DNA of 64,000 nucleotides from Rhynchopus sp. YZ270_cl-10 (GCA_964035575.1 OZ037854.1:558001-622000), one strand, 5' to 3'; shown: positions 9,863-22,142, counted from the first letter of the stretch. Notes: a model not told the origin generated them from the letters alone. Translations and numbers: made by a program.

Positions 9863-10404
9863 TCTCCTGAATACAACGTCGCCCTCCCCACCCAAAACCC
9901 ACATTTTTTTTCTTTCTTCTCAAAAGAGGAAAAAGGGTAAAAAAAAATAGCACCCCCTCCCATTAGAAATAATGTATTGTTTTTTGAGTATCAGCAGATG
10001 AATCCCAATGGTGGATAACGCAACAGTGCTCTTTCGTTGAGTGAGAATCGCAGGAATCTAGGGAAGAGGGCAAGCCGGAACCGACATCTCAAGCCTACCC
10101 TGTGTCTTCAACGATCTTCATTCATCTGACTGATGAGAAGATGGTAACCTTGAAAATGGATGGTCAACGTTTTGATCATCTGATACCGATGCGTTTCTGT
10201 TCCGTTATCTTCCGCCAATTCAAATCTTATTGTTTTGGCTTGCGTTCAACGGAAAATAATCTTCCCTTTTCCTCGGCGATATCAAGATCAGGTGGCGACC
10301 GTAAAAATCCGGTTTTTTTATACACGCCCCCGCCCTCCTCCCTACCCCCTTCCCCACCATTTACCCCACAGAGTGTTTAGCCTCTTGGCAGAAGCCCCTA
10401 TGAA
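9863..10404. other. intergenic, no feature recognised
   Basis: About 540 bp between the unknown gene and the PG-repeat gene, with A-rich and C-rich runs. No repeat family or coding exon was recognised. Confidence 0.4.
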
Positions 10405-11100
10405 ATGGGGACTTACAATGGTGCAAAGAGCCATTCGGTGTCGTTAGGAGGGAGTGCGGGGGTGAAGGATATGGGCACGACGAGGAAGTCGTTGCCGACG
10501 ATTGGAGGGAAGAAGGCGCAGACCGCACGGCCAGATGGGAGTGCAGCAGAGATGGGGGCGGCTGTGAAGGGTGGCTACATCGCTCCTCTGCGGGCCACAC
10601 ATAGCAGTAGGATGCACGCTGAGGTGTCGCTTGTGCACACTACCGGGGGCATCACAAACGTGAACAGCACCTGCCTGCACACACCAGGTCCCGGGCAGTA
10701 CCACATCCCCGCACCTCCGCCCAAGCGGAAGTGCACGCTGCCACGTGCATCGCGGAAGATTCATTCGCACTGCGGGCCAATAGATCTGTTCGCATCCTGG
10801 AATGGGTTGGTATGTACCGTTTTGCTTGAGTAAAATATGATAAAATGGAGTGGCTAAAAGGGGGGTGATTTGCACAATTCTTGCGTACTTTGTGCACCCC
10901 CATTCAGCCACACCATGAAATGCCATTCTTTTTTTTTCTGGTGAATGTCGATGCAAAAGAAACTGTCTCTTCACTTCATGCAAACTCACCCACTTCAGGG
11001 CCCTGGGTCATACTTCCAGAGGTTAGACGACTACGGATTCTGTGGAAGGGAACGTCCAAAGCTGCCGCTGATGAACTACCGGATCCCCCCGCGAAGGTGA
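10405..11100 (+). CDS. sperm-tail PG-rich (SHIPPO-type) flagellar protein
   Basis: Two exons (10405-10809 and 10999-11100, phase 0, donor GTATGT, acceptor TTCAG) give about 168 aa. The protein carries two PG-rich motifs of the STPGR/SHIPPO type: HTPGPGQYHIP near residue 95-105 and GPGSYFQRL opening exon 2. Proteins with these motifs bind axonemal or cortical microtubules in flagellates and animal sperm. The N-terminus is basic and Ser/Gly-rich, with no signal peptide. The stop after YRIPPRR coincides with a possible donor (AAGGTGAAC), so the gene may continue into the open stretch around 11221-11270; no join that keeps frame was found. Confidence 0.6.
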
Positions 11101-11398
11101 ACAAAACTTGGTAAAGTTTATGAATTTTTTTTTTTTTGCCCAGGGGTGTCTTACACCCCAATTGCGTGCCCTCACTCTAGTTATATCCGTCCGGAACAGC
11201 CTAACAGCTCTTCCCATCAGAGAGGTCAACATTTGAAGATACGCACAGTGGAATTTTCTCAACCCCCCAGGTGAGCGCTCAGGCCCATAATACCAACCCT
11301 TTTTTAAATCTGGAGGGTAAAAAAACGCAAACGTTATCGACCGTACTGCCAACACATGGGCGCCTCCATGCCGGTACCCGTTACCTGCACCTTTTTAG

Positions 11399-11582
11399 GT
11401 CTTTCCGGAGCTGACTGCACGCGAGGTACGCACCGTCATCCCTTGGCCCTTCATCACGATTGCCGCTTCGGGGTCGTTCTTTTTGCTTAGGCCATTGAGC
11501 ATGTATGTTCGCTCCTCGGCCCTGTTCTGGTCACCTCGCGCCACGCAGTGCGTTCGGATTTTTCAGGCACACCAGCCTGAGA
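11399..11582 (+). CDS. probable internal exon of an unresolved gene
   Basis: After an acceptor CTTTTTAG, the frame VFPELTAREVRTVIPWPF… runs 61 codons to a strong donor GTGAGT at 11583. It includes a hydrophobic stretch (FITIAASGSFFLLRPLSM), perhaps membrane-associated. A second possible exon at 11221-11270 (…STFEDTHSGIFSTPQ) ends in phase 0 at GTGAGC and would splice into it in frame. No downstream join to the gene at 12095 keeps frame. Either a separate gene ends within 11.6-12.09 kb, or an intermediate exon was missed. Confidence 0.35.
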
Positions 11583-12094
11583 GTGAGTGAGCACCTCTCT
11601 CATGCCTCACCTACAGCGCGCCGGTTTGTGTTTATGTACCTGCGGTTCTGCCCTACTCTTCAAATGATCTGTTTTATTATATGTGCCTGGAGCAAAGGCA
11701 CATTCATCTTTCAAGTTTTCTTTCCCTTTTTTATAACTCAAACCGCATAAGTGTGGCCGCACACTGCAGGGGGGAGGACGCACAGCTTTATGAGACTATG
11801 GTTGCCCCCCCTTTCTCCCGTACGTTTTACAGCCCTTTTCTTTTGAACTTGAAAGATATGTCTGCACATTCATCTTTCAAGCTTTCTCATACTTTACCCC
11901 CACCGAATTCTTCCGAATTGACAATGTGGTCCAACCCTCCCCTCTCAACCTCTCAATCTGGCAAACACAAAAAAATACCGTTCCCCCACCCACCCAGACC
12001 CTCCTTCACTTCATACCCCCCTTTCTCCCTTTCATCTATTTTAGGCGTTTTACAAAGTGGCCCTATGTGAGACGGGTAAGAGCAGGTAGCGGAA

Positions 12095-15000
12095 ATGGAT
12101 GGAGGCGGGGAAGGGGGTGGTGTGGATGAGTGGCTAGCACAGACACCTGTGGACCCAGAGCGCTTTGTCTCGCAGCACGTAGGTACAAGCGAAGTCCTCC
12201 CAGCAGCACTGTGCGCCCCAGTCAGACGCCAGGGGTCACATGCAAGCCTCACAAGCCCACGCCAGCTCTCGGTCACCCGCCTGCTGGAAGACATTCTCTT
12301 CGGACCCGAGTCTCCAAGAAGCACATCACCATCTTCAACTGCCAGCACCTCACCCACTGACACCCAAGAGTCTGACTTCGAACAAGGAAGCGAGGCAGGA
12401 GAAGGCGAAGAGCTTGCTGTGGAGGCGCCTCTGCATGTCTGCGGTGTGGCAGATGATCAGGTGGTGGTGTTGGGGTCCACGGGAGACACAGATACGGAAG
12501 ATGTGGTCTCGGGCGTTCTCGAGCACATCCTCGTACCGGGTGAGACCACGTCTCCACAGGGATGCGCGCAGGGGACGTTGCCAGGTGCTGTGGACGTCCC
12601 GCTCAGCCCCACAGATGAAGCGAAGCGAGAACGTGGGGTAGGGGGTAGCGGTAAAGAGGTGGTTGCCGCAGAGGCGCTGGTCTGTGGGACAGAGGCGGTG
12701 TTGGGGTCTGCGGGGGACCTTGCGCAGGGGATGGCGTGTGGTGCAGGGGTGCTAAATGCAGTGCCAGTACAGAGCAGGGTAGCGTCAGGTGTGCCAGTGG
12801 AGAACAGAGCAGAGTCCGCTGCAGGGCGAAGTACAGCACTGCCAAGTTCACCGGAGTCAGCTGTGCCTGTGGAGAGTATAGCTCAAAGTAGGGAGGTGTT
12901 GAGTGCAGTGTCGAATGAATCAGAGTCAGCTACGCATGTGTCAGGTTCACCACTTCAGAATGGAGAACCAACTGCACCCGTGTCGACTACAGTAGAGCCA
13001 AATACATCACCCGTGACGACTCCACCAGCACAAAATGTACCAGAACCAGTGGCGCCAGTGGAAGGTAGAGTGCCAAGTGCAGAAGTGCCAAGTATACCAA
13101 GTACACCACCAACGCCAGCACAGAGTAGCGCTGAGACAAGTACAGTGCTGACATCCCCTTCAGCAGAACCAGTTGCGACAGTGGAGGGTAGGGTGCCAAG
13201 TGCAGAAGTGCCAAGTATACCACCAGAGTTAAATGCACCAGTGCAGAGTAAGGTGCCCGGTGCAGTCATGCAAAAGAAAACACCAGGGTCGCATGCAGTG
13301 TCCAAGCTGCCAAGCGCGCCATCGACGCCAGCGACAAGCACATCCTCCGCACCATTTTCACCACAGACCGAAGCTGACCCAAGCACGCCAGTGCAGGCCG
13401 CAAATGCACCAGCAGATATGTCAGTGCAGAATAGAGCAGAGTCAAATACACCACCACTGACATCCCCTCCAGCACAAAGTGAACTAGAGTCAGTGGCACC
13501 AGTGGAGAGTAGAGCTCAACGTGTGGAGGTGTCAAGTGTACCACCAGAGTCAAATACCACAGCACCAAGTGGGTCGGTGCAGGACAGAGCAGAGCCAACT
13601 TCCCCTGTGTTAACTACCCCAGCATCAAGTACACCACCAGCACCAGGGCAGAGCGCAGAGGAAGCAGCATCAGAGACAACTCCGCCAGCACACACACCAG
13701 CGGCCCCAGTGCAGAGTACGGTGCCAAGTGCAGAAGTGCCAAGTATACCACCAGAGTTAAATCCACCAGTGCAGAGTAAGGTGCCCGGTGCAGTCATGCA
13801 AAAGAAAACACCAGGGTCGCATGCAGTGTCCAAGCTGCCAAGCGCGCCATCGACGCCAGCGACAAGCACATCCTCCGCACCATTTGCACCACAGACCAAA
13901 GCTGACCCAAGCACGCCAGTACAGGCCGCACCAGAGACCACGCAGCTCAGCCTTTCCATCTCTTTGTCAGCGCCGCCCGTGGAGCCCTCACCTCCCAAGG
14001 ATGAGGACACACCGACCCACCAACAGCCGCCGTCCCCTACTGACGCGCGGCAGGCGTCGGTCAAGGAGAAGTCGCTGTCACTGAGCGCTGGGAAGCGGCC
14101 GAAGCCGCCCTCGGTAGAGACTGAGGGGTCGCAGCGGCATCCACGGAGCCCACCCCAAAGGGACGACCAGTCGAAGGTGAGCTCACCTACACAATTGGGG
14201 TGCAGCGGCAGCACGGCGACAACGTTGATTATTGATCCGCCGCAGGAGGACCAGCCCCTCTCGCAGGGGACGCCACACTCCGCGTCGCAGGTGTCGGATC
14301 TGTCATTTATCAGCCGACTCTCAGAGTCACACGGGTCACGCCACTCCACGAAGATCAAGCCCTCGATCATCCGCAAGCCAACAGACACCCCGCCGTCCAA
14401 CCCACTCAACGCCCCCCGCGCCTCCTTCGCAGAGCAGTACGAGACAGAGCACACAGGCCGCGACAGAGCGCAGTCCGCCTGCTCCAAGACCTTCCACACC
14501 GTAAGCGACGCGCCCTCCGACATGCTTATCACCAACGCGATACAGACCAGCAGTATCTACCACCAGACCAGCCACCAGTCCTCCGTGTCCTCCAGCCAAG
14601 AGGATGAGAGCACATCCAGCGATCCGCCCGCACCTCTACCTGTCAAACCTTCCAAACGTGCTGACAACGGAAACATATTTACAGATTTGACGGAGACAAC
14701 CAGCGTAAAGAAGAAAAAGAAGAAGAAGAAGGCGAAGAAGAAGACGTGTCCGGAGGGGCTGGACGAGCTGGAGAACGGGCTGTGGCGCACCCATGTGTAC
14801 CCGCAGAAGGCGTTGGTCATTGCGAGCAGTGTGTCGTTTGGGTGCTCGGTGTTTGCGGCTGTGGTGTTGCTGGCGGCGCTGGAGGTGAGTTGGTATTACC
14901 TGGCACCGCTTGCGGTGGTGATGACGGTTGCGTCTGTGCTGATGTCGGTGTTTGGTTGGGTGTCTGTTGTGTACTTTCATGACGAGGTCGAGACTGCTGT

Positions 15001-15244
15001 AATACGAAGCCATCATCTGTTCATCCCGTGCGTGAGCAGGAGGGTGGCCATTGACTACCAGGACCTGTCCATGCACAAAGGCATAACACGTGGTGGCAGT
15101 TTCCAGTGCATCCTCGTCTACGCACCTCAGGTCGTTCCCTGTGCACGGAACGCACAACGTCTTGTGCTTTCCGACACCCATGAAGAACAGACCCGAGACC
15201 TATGGACCCAGTTCCTCCTGTCGCGTCTCTCAGAAGATGTGTGA
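12095..15244 (+). CDS. large Pro/Ser/Thr/Val-rich repeat protein with C-terminal membrane hairpin
   Basis: One uninterrupted frame of 1049 aa. Residues about 180-640 are low-complexity, rich in Pro, Ser, Thr, Ala, Val and Glu, with recurring PVQS/PVES, PSAEVPSIPP and STPATSTSSAP blocks. A 70-residue block occurs twice almost unchanged (DNA 13193-13402 and 13721-13930, 528 bp apart). The region 650-860 is charged and Ser-rich and ends in a run of about eight Lys. Two hydrophobic segments follow (about 905-950), then a roughly 90-residue compact tail (HDEVETAVIRSHHLF…). Two membrane helices followed by a small beta-rich tail resemble bPH-like membrane proteins; that is inference. There is no N-terminal signal peptide, so the low-complexity part is probably cytosolic. 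An in-frame TAA lies just upstream, so this ATG is likely the start unless a splice joins at CAG 12083-12085. Confidence 0.7.
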   Translation: MDGGGEGGGVDEWLAQTPVDPERFVSQHVGTSEVLPAALCAPVRRQGSHASLTSPRQLSVTRLLEDILFGPESPRSTSPSSTASTSPTDTQESDFEQGSEAGEGEELAVEAPLHVCGVADDQVVVLGSTGDTDTEDVVSGVLEHILVPGETTSPQGCAQGTLPGAVDVPLSPTDEAKRERGVGGSGKEVVAAEALVCGTEAVLGSAGDLAQGMACGAGVLNAVPVQSRVASGVPVENRAESAAGRSTALPSSPESAVPVESIAQSREVLSAVSNESESATHVSGSPLQNGEPTAPVSTTVEPNTSPVTTPPAQNVPEPVAPVEGRVPSAEVPSIPSTPPTPAQSSAETSTVLTSPSAEPVATVEGRVPSAEVPSIPPELNAPVQSKVPGAVMQKKTPGSHAVSKLPSAPSTPATSTSSAPFSPQTEADPSTPVQAANAPADMSVQNRAESNTPPLTSPPAQSELESVAPVESRAQRVEVSSVPPESNTTAPSGSVQDRAEPTSPVLTTPASSTPPAPGQSAEEAASETTPPAHTPAAPVQSTVPSAEVPSIPPELNPPVQSKVPGAVMQKKTPGSHAVSKLPSAPSTPATSTSSAPFAPQTKADPSTPVQAAPETTQLSLSISLSAPPVEPSPPKDEDTPTHQQPPSPTDARQASVKEKSLSLSAGKRPKPPSVETEGSQRHPRSPPQRDDQSKVSSPTQLGCSGSTATTLIIDPPQEDQPLSQGTPHSASQVSDLSFISRLSESHGSRHSTKIKPSIIRKPTDTPPSNPLNAPRASFAEQYETEHTGRDRAQSACSKTFHTVSDAPSDMLITNAIQTSSIYHQTSHQSSVSSSQEDESTSSDPPAPLPVKPSKRADNGNIFTDLTETTSVKKKKKKKKAKKKTCPEGLDELENGLWRTHVYPQKALVIASSVSFGCSVFAAVVLLAALEVSWYYLAPLAVVMTVASVLMSVFGWVSVVYFHDEVETAVIRSHHLFIPCVSRRVAIDYQDLSMHKGITRGGSFQCILVYAPQVVPCARNAQRLVLSDTHEEQTRDLWTQFLLSRLSEDV

Positions 15245-15296
15245 ACCCCTCTCCCTTTTTATCGTTTTCTCACGTTTACACAGTGCGGAATCAGAC

Positions 15297-15302
15297 AATA
15301 AA
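15297..15302 (+). promoter_or_regulatory. AATAAA polyadenylation signal
   Basis: A canonical hexamer 53 bp after the stop of the 1049-aa gene, at the spacing expected for its 3' end. Confidence 0.5.
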
Positions 15303-15373
15303 AGAGTTGAGCACAGTTGCCCCCCCATCTCGGTAGTGATTCTCAACAACAGCAACAAAAAAAAACCCCTCCC

Positions 15374-15375
<2 letters not shown>

Positions 15376-15406
<31 letters not shown>
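15376..15406. repeat. (CT)n microsatellite
   Basis: About fifteen CT dinucleotides in a row. Confidence 0.9.
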
Positions 15407-15408
<2 letters not shown>

Positions 15409-17224
15409 GCCTTCAAAACGCTTCCTCTTTTGGGTTCGTTCACCCTTTTTATTGTACCCGCGGAGAGAGATCTGGTGCCTTCATCCGCAGAGGTGTTTGC
15501 TCTTTCATTTTGTTCTGGTTTAACTTTCTTTTTACTTACATTGCCACACCCTGGGTAAGCTGTGCAGTCTGTAGGCCTACTACAAAAACCGCAAAACTTT
15601 GGAAAAAAAAAAGAACGAAGATAATAGGTATATCGCAGTAGTAATTTGGTCGTGGTTTGTAATGTCCACGACGCAGTTTATATGGTTGTACTCAACGCGT
15701 ACTATGTCACTAGTGATGAGTATTTTTCTCGCAGGAGCGATTTGGTCTTGGTGGGCATCTTAGCTTTCCCATTTTTAAAGGGACAATAGCCTTGAGACTA
15801 AGACTCCAGGACACATATTAAATTGTTTGCAATGCACGTTTTGCTATCTCTTTGTACTACTCTAGTCTTTGTGTAGGTGTTTCAATACAATGGACAATGG
15901 ATGATTAAACTGGTTTTAATCATTGCTTGGACGGCGAACTACTAAGTCCAGAAAATTCAGTATGTTTTTCACTTTTCTATTTTTTACTTTTATTTTATTT
16001 CTCTTTCTTGTGTGTTTGCTGAGGTTTTCTATCTGATACACAGACAGGATGTGTTGGTATTTGTTTGGATTGGTAGCAATTATTGCACGGAATACTTTAC
16101 GTATACACGGCAGCCATCAAGACCAAGACTTTTTAGGTTACTCTTCCTCCTGGTGATCAGACATTACATCCAGTAAGGACAGAGAAAGGAATAAGAAAAA
16201 AGAAAAAAAAACTTTTGTATTTTGTGTATTCCCGAAACAAAAAACTGAAGTAGAAGGTACCAAATGTTCACACGAACATCGGTTTCACGATATTCACCCA
16301 CCATTTAAAGGGAAATCACTGAAGATGTCCACCCTTTTGAATACAACTGTATGATTCTTAGGACTGAAACAGGGTTAATATCAGAAACCAATCTACTGAA
16401 GTTTCAACTTGTGCATGAAGCATTTTACTTTTCTTTTCTACGTTTTGCAAAACACACAACATAAAAAGAAAGATGGGACCATTTTTGTTGATCCCTCACC
16501 ATATACTATCAATTTATTGATTGCATATGATGAAAATACTTTTTACTACACCCCACATTTTACTTTCTTCTGGTCAGGATCAACGAATTTGTTTTGATGT
16601 GCGGATAAGTTGTTCAGATGTGTATGCACGTGAGGCATACTCATCTTTCAACCTTTTTTGGTAACTGTCGTCAGATTATAGCCAGCTGGTGGGCTGTGGG
16701 TATAAAGAGGTTGCGTGGCTTGCCGAGCGGTTGTGAACCGCCTCCGTTCTCTTACGGTACGTCCGGATGAGCACGACTGAGCTGCGTTTTAGCACGTTTC
16801 AACTTCTCTTTTTTTGTTGCCTTTCGCAGACACAGCCGCTTCGCGTTAGAACCGACGCGTTGAAACCGATGCGTTGAAACCTACGCGTTGAAACCGACAC
16901 GAGAGCCCATGAAATGAAACCCATAAGATATTGTCTAACTTTTATTTTTAAAATACATGGCTTTGTTTTTATATAATGCCCATTCAAAAAAAAATAACAA
17001 CAAAAAAAACGTCCTCCCCTCCATCTTCTTTCCTCCACTCTCAGCACCCCGCCCCCATTTTTTAGAAGGTGGCTAAGGATCATCTTATAATTTTTTGTAC
17101 TCATTTATTTACAACCACAGGGAAAAAAGGGGGGCCTAAATCACAACCCCATTTCCCCCCCCCCCCCCCCCTTCCCCCTTCCCCCCCTTTCCCCCGCCCA
17201 AAGTTTTTTTTTCTCAAAAAAACA

Positions 17225-20200
17225 ATGTCGGGGCCTGGTGACGATGTGCGGGAGGATGGCGCAGCACCATCTTCCCCTCTTTCTAGCCCACTGGCACAAG
17301 ACATTTCCGCCCCTCAGCAGCTTCCTGCGGAATGGCATCGTGACAAAGCGATCATTGTGGCACATTCGCATAATTTGATTATTGCTTTGCGGACGAATGC
17401 ATTGTTCTCTTCCCGCCAACGCTTCGTGGAGGTAGGCAAGGAAGGCAGCCACCGGCTAATGACCTCTGTCAAGACCCTCAGACGAGAGCTCCTCACCTCT
17501 TCTAAGCCCATTCCGTACCCAGAAATCCTTCGTCCATTTATTGAGGTGTCGCGGTCAATTGAAACAACCGGCCCTATTACTGGCGTAGCACTCTCCGCTT
17601 TGTCAACCTTTTTAGAGTTGAAATCTTCGTTTGTGGATGTACCCTGTATATGCAGCATTGCATCTGCTGCATTGGAGGTGAAGAGCGAGCAGGTAGATAC
17701 GCAATCCCACGAAGCCGTGCTGGGAAGAATCCTGCAGGTCCTCAAAGCCTGTGTCTGCCACCCTCTTGGTGTCATGCTCCCGGAGGAAGTCATTCTGAAG
17801 ATCCTGAGGGGTTGTTTTGCTATCGCAATGCATGGTGCACCGTCAGAGATTTTACGTCATACTGCAGATGCCATCACAAACGATATGGTCTCGCATTTAT
17901 TCCAATCTGTCGTGAATGGAACTGCGCCGCACTGTTTTGAGCAGGTGTTTTCGTTTATTGTTTCAATGGTTGCAGCGGATCCAGAGACGTTGAGAAGTTT
18001 GCTAGGCCCGATGAGCGCAGTTTCTGACGACGGAAGTGATGTTGGATTGTCATTTAAAACGCAGGTTGCTGCAACGAAGTATGCTGGGTTGACATTGGTG
18101 TACAATGTGGTAGCAACGTTGAGGGATGAGATTACGAAGGAAGCAAGCCGGCCGCTGCTGGCGATTGTGCAGAACCAACTGTGCCGTGCGTTGCTGAGTG
18201 TGAGCACGGCGTTGGACAACGTGGTGGTAGTGGCACAGATGCTGCGGACGTTGCAGCTCACTGCCATGTCCTGTGGGGACTTCATTGCTCCGCAGCTTCT
18301 GGCCTTCCTGCACGGGACGTACCTCAGTGATAGCATTCCTCAAGACGCGGAAAGTGCGGAGCGCAAGGAAGTCATCCTCGAGTCGCTCATGGAGCTGTGC
18401 AGTGTGGAGTCCTTCCCGGTCTTTGTGGTGAAGACGTACGACTTCAACCTCGACGCACCGTACGTCTTCGGCATTCTGTGCAAGCACCTCGCCTCGCAGT
18501 GTCTCCCGACAGCAGGTCCCGATGGGGTGGTATGTTTTTTACGGGGTTTTTAGAGCATTTTGCGGGTTTACCCACCGAATGGGGTTTTTATAGGAAAAAA
18601 TATTCAAAAAAAAAAAATATGTTACAGAAGCTGACCTCGCTGAACCTCTGCGCATGCAACACGCTTCTGCAGCTCGTGAAGCGCCTGTCTGAAAGATGCA
18701 AAGACTCTCCGGTGGTATGTCGTTTGATGGCCGATATTTTTTATGTACCTTTTCACCCACAGGCTGCGACAGAAGAACAGAAGGAGCTTGCGGCGAAGAA
18801 GGAGTCTACCCACAAGTTTGCGGCCATCTTCAACGAAAAGCCGAAGGGTGGTGTGAAGCACCTGCGTGCACTGCCCATCGATGCGGAGGGGCGGAACGTG
18901 TTTGGCGTGCGGCCTGACGCCGATGGGCTGGAGATTGGGGCCTTCCTTTTTGCACACAAAGAGATCCTGGACAATGTTGCGCTGGGCGAGTATGTATCTG
19001 AGGGTGGCTTTGACCCTACGTACGAGCGCCACAAGCTGAACGACGAGGAGACGGAGGATGAGTTCAACGTGCGCATTGCTGCAGGCGAGGAGAAGCTGGA
19101 GGGACGTGTGAAGTACCACTCCCTCGTGCGCCAAGGGTTCTATGACCAGTTCCGCTTCAAGGGACACAACCTGCTTGAGTCCATGCGTCTCGTTCTCGGA
19201 ACGTACCGCCTGCCGGGTGAGGCACAGCGTATCGACAGACTCATGGAGGAGTTCACCGCCCACTGGTTCACACAGAATATGCCCGAGGACGGTGAGCCTA
19301 CCCTGAACAACCCCTTCGCCAACCAGGACAGCGCCTTCATCTTCGCGTTCTCTGTGATCATGCTGAACACGGACCTCCACTCCGTCTCTGTCGAGACGAA
19401 GATGACGGCCGACAGCTTCAAGCGCAACAACCGCGGCATCAACAACGGCGGCAACGTCAACGAAGATTTCCAAGACCTAGTGTACAACGACATCAAGGAC
19501 AACGAGATCAAGCTCAAGGACACCGTGTCCGACATTGCGAGTGAGAACTTCGCATGGGAGCAGGCCGTCGCAAGCAGCAAGAAAAACGGGGGCAAGTTCG
19601 GCCCGATAGGCGCGAATGTTGACACAAGCATTGATTGGTACCTGTTTTCTGTGCTGGTGGACCCTGCCATTGCTGCTCTCTCGGGGGTGGTGGAGGCTGT
19701 GGACGAGGTGGTGTCGGAAGGCCACACTGCTGAGAACATGGTTCTGGGCGGCGAGGTGATTATTAGGGATGCACTGGACGGGCTGTACCACTGTGGTGCT
19801 ATGGCGGCACACTTTGGGATGACGGAGATCATTGACAAGCTTGTCATTGCGCTGTGCAAGTTCACAGATGTGTTGAAGCCGTCGCATGGACCCATTGCGG
19901 TCACGCGATTGGGCATGTCAAGCAAGGGGCTGTCTGCGATCTCTGCGCTGTTCCGTGTGGTGCACGACCACGGGTCGTACCTGAAGGACTCATGGATGAA
20001 CATTGTGGACCTCATCCTGCGGATCTACCTTCTTGGCTGCCTGCCCGAGCAGCAGCAGCTCTGCCTCCCTGTCATCGAGAGCCGTGCTGCGCCTGTGGAG
20101 GAGGAGGCCCCTGCGGAGAACACCAATGGCAACAGAACGTACCTGTCGGTGGCGGCGGCAGGCAAGGCTGCGAGCACAGACTCGTTCGGCAGTGTGTACG

Positions 20201-22142
20201 AAAGCCCAAGCTCGCCAATCATGACAGAGAAGCCTGTGCAGAAGGTGGTGCATGATGAGGACGACAAGAACAACGGCGGTTGGTTTTCCTTTGGTGCCTC
20301 CGAAGAGGTGAAGCGTGTGCAAGACGCACAGACACGTGCCTCGCTGACACGTGTCTGCGGGGTCATCGGGGAGTGCAGTGTCTCGCGCATCTTCGACAAA
20401 CGCAGCTCGGAACTCCCAGACCACGTGCTCGTCGAGATCATCAAGAGTCTCATCAAGATCAGCGGTGTGCAGCTCCCCACAGGCGGCAGCGACCAGCTGC
20501 TCCAGGCCAACCCCACCTCCATCCACGCTACCATCTTCTCGATCCACCTTCTCGCAGACCTGCTCGTTGCAAATGGTATGAGACAACGAATGATGTCTTT
20601 TTCAACGCTTTCTTTACAGGTCACCGTTACCAAATGGCGGCAGGCATGATCGAGAACTTCTACACCCGTGTGCTTACAACCTCCGCACGCAACGCAGGGG
20701 AGGCGAATCCGGGCAAGCAGCAGGTATGTGTTCGCTCTTCTGCCTCTCTGCCCTCTCGTTTGATTGATTACCTCCACCACCACCACCAGGAACTCAACTA
20801 CTGGGTTGCCATCGGCGAGCACGTCGTCATCTCGAAGATCCGCATCTTCGTGTGTCTCACAACTGCAGAGGACAACACCGCAGCCCGTGCACGGCAGTGT
20901 CTGCAGTCGCTCATCATCCTCGACAAGCTGCACCCCACCGTCTTTGGCCGTCTTGCCGCACGCCACCTGTCTGCTGCATTCGGCATTGTGCTGCGCACCG
21001 ACGCACTGCAGGAGATCAAGGACGCAGATGTGTGGGAGCTTATCATCACACTCACAAACAAGAGCGGTCTGCTCGCGAAGACGACACCAGCAGCGTTGAT
21101 GTGCTTCGAGGTACTGCAGCACCTCTGCACACGCAGCACGTTCGCATGGCCAGACAACGTGCCCTCCTTGGTGCAAGCACTCACACACCTGTACCTGTTC
21201 CTGTGCACGACGACGGAGGACTCTGATTGGGAGCATGTGGCCAAGCCTGCTGTGCCTGCGGTGCAGGCGGACTCGCCTTCGACACAGTCGCCCACAGTGC
21301 AGTCGCAGGGTGCGACGCGTATTGTCGAGACGTTGACGACAATGATGGAGACGTTGGTTGCGTGCGCACCGTCTCTGGCGAACCCAAGCCAGCGCTGGAC
21401 CACGGCGTGGCTGTCAATCCTGAACGGGTTTGCAAACATCGTTGCATCACCAACACCGACACGCATTGCATCGCCCAAGGCAGCGTTCCCTAAGGAGCGC
21501 TCCGACTCACTGCAGGCACTGCAGCGGTCGCTTCTTGCGACGGAGACGACACAGCTGCCGAAACCTGTTCTCTTCGACGCCATCTCCAAGGTCGTCGTCC
21601 CCCTCGTCTCGAACCTCTGCCAAGGTGACGGCGAGCGTGACGGCCTGCGCCGCTACCCCGCAGGCTACTTCAGTCTCACAGGCGCTATCTCCACACTCTT
21701 CGGCGCGAACCCTGCACCCGAGGCGCTCCTCCCGCAGAAGAGCACCGGAAAGCAGCTGACAGGCCTCGACGACCTGCAGGCACGGGTATTGGCACTGCTG
21801 TGCAGGGCGTTCCTACACTTCACAGAGAAGGCGAACATTGCCACGGAGACAGCGGAGTTCATGGCTCTGTGGAAGCAGCTGCTAGGCCAGCTCTACGCGT
21901 ACTACAGCAAGCCCCCACAGACTCGCGCCGCGGACACAAGCGAGACGGTCCGTGACGCTGTCTGCGAAATGACCAAAAACATGATCAACGTGCTTGCCTC
22001 CCCCGCCCACCCCTCCTCCGACCTCAGCACCATCCCCGACTTCTGGATTGTGACCCGCCAACTCATCGCGCCGTTCACAGACCTCGCACCCTCCATCAAC
22101 GAACACCTCAATATCCTCGGACTCCCTGGTGGTCCAGCATGA
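17225..22142 (+). CDS. Sec7-domain Arf guanine-nucleotide exchange factor (BIG/Sec7p-like)
   Basis: Five exons: 17225-18529, 18628-18714, 18763-20575, 20620-20723 and 20790-22142, giving about 1553 aa. The joint after 20575 is phase 1; the others are phase 0. The protein would activate Arf-family GTPases on Golgi/endosome membranes. The Sec7 domain spans roughly residues 490-690. It keeps the catalytic-glutamate loop YRLPGEAQRIDR (Glu617) and the second conserved block FSVIMLNTDLHS…KMT…NNRGIN. About 40 extra residues (EETEDEFNVRIAAGEEKLEG…) lie between the first helices and the catalytic loop. The helical N-terminal 430 residues fit a DCB/HUS-like dimerisation region and the long helical C-terminus fits HDS repeats, as in the large Arf-GEFs. 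Introns are short (44-98 bp). The start is the first ATG after a C-rich leader. Confidence 0.93.

Larger units (their letters stand above)
15245..17224. other. intergenic stretch with poly(A) signal and microsatellite
   Basis: About 2 kb between genes. It contains AATAAA at 15297, a (CT) microsatellite at about 15376-15406, an R1 fragment (GGCTAAGGATCATCTTATAA) at 17068-17088, and C/T-rich leader sequence before the Sec7 gene. A CGTTGAAACC(T/G)A(C)GCG-type short repeat occurs three times near 16855-16900. No gene was seen. Confidence 0.45.

Noticed and set aside
16700-16790. tRNA-like A-box (TTGCCGAGCGGTTG)
   Set aside because: No matching T-loop (GGTTCGANNCC) or acceptor stem within tRNA distance.
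20025-21236. 403-codon minus-strand open frame, and 339 codons at 13516-14535
   Set aside because: Shadows of the Sec7 gene and of the 1049-aa repeat gene; no motif and skewed composition.
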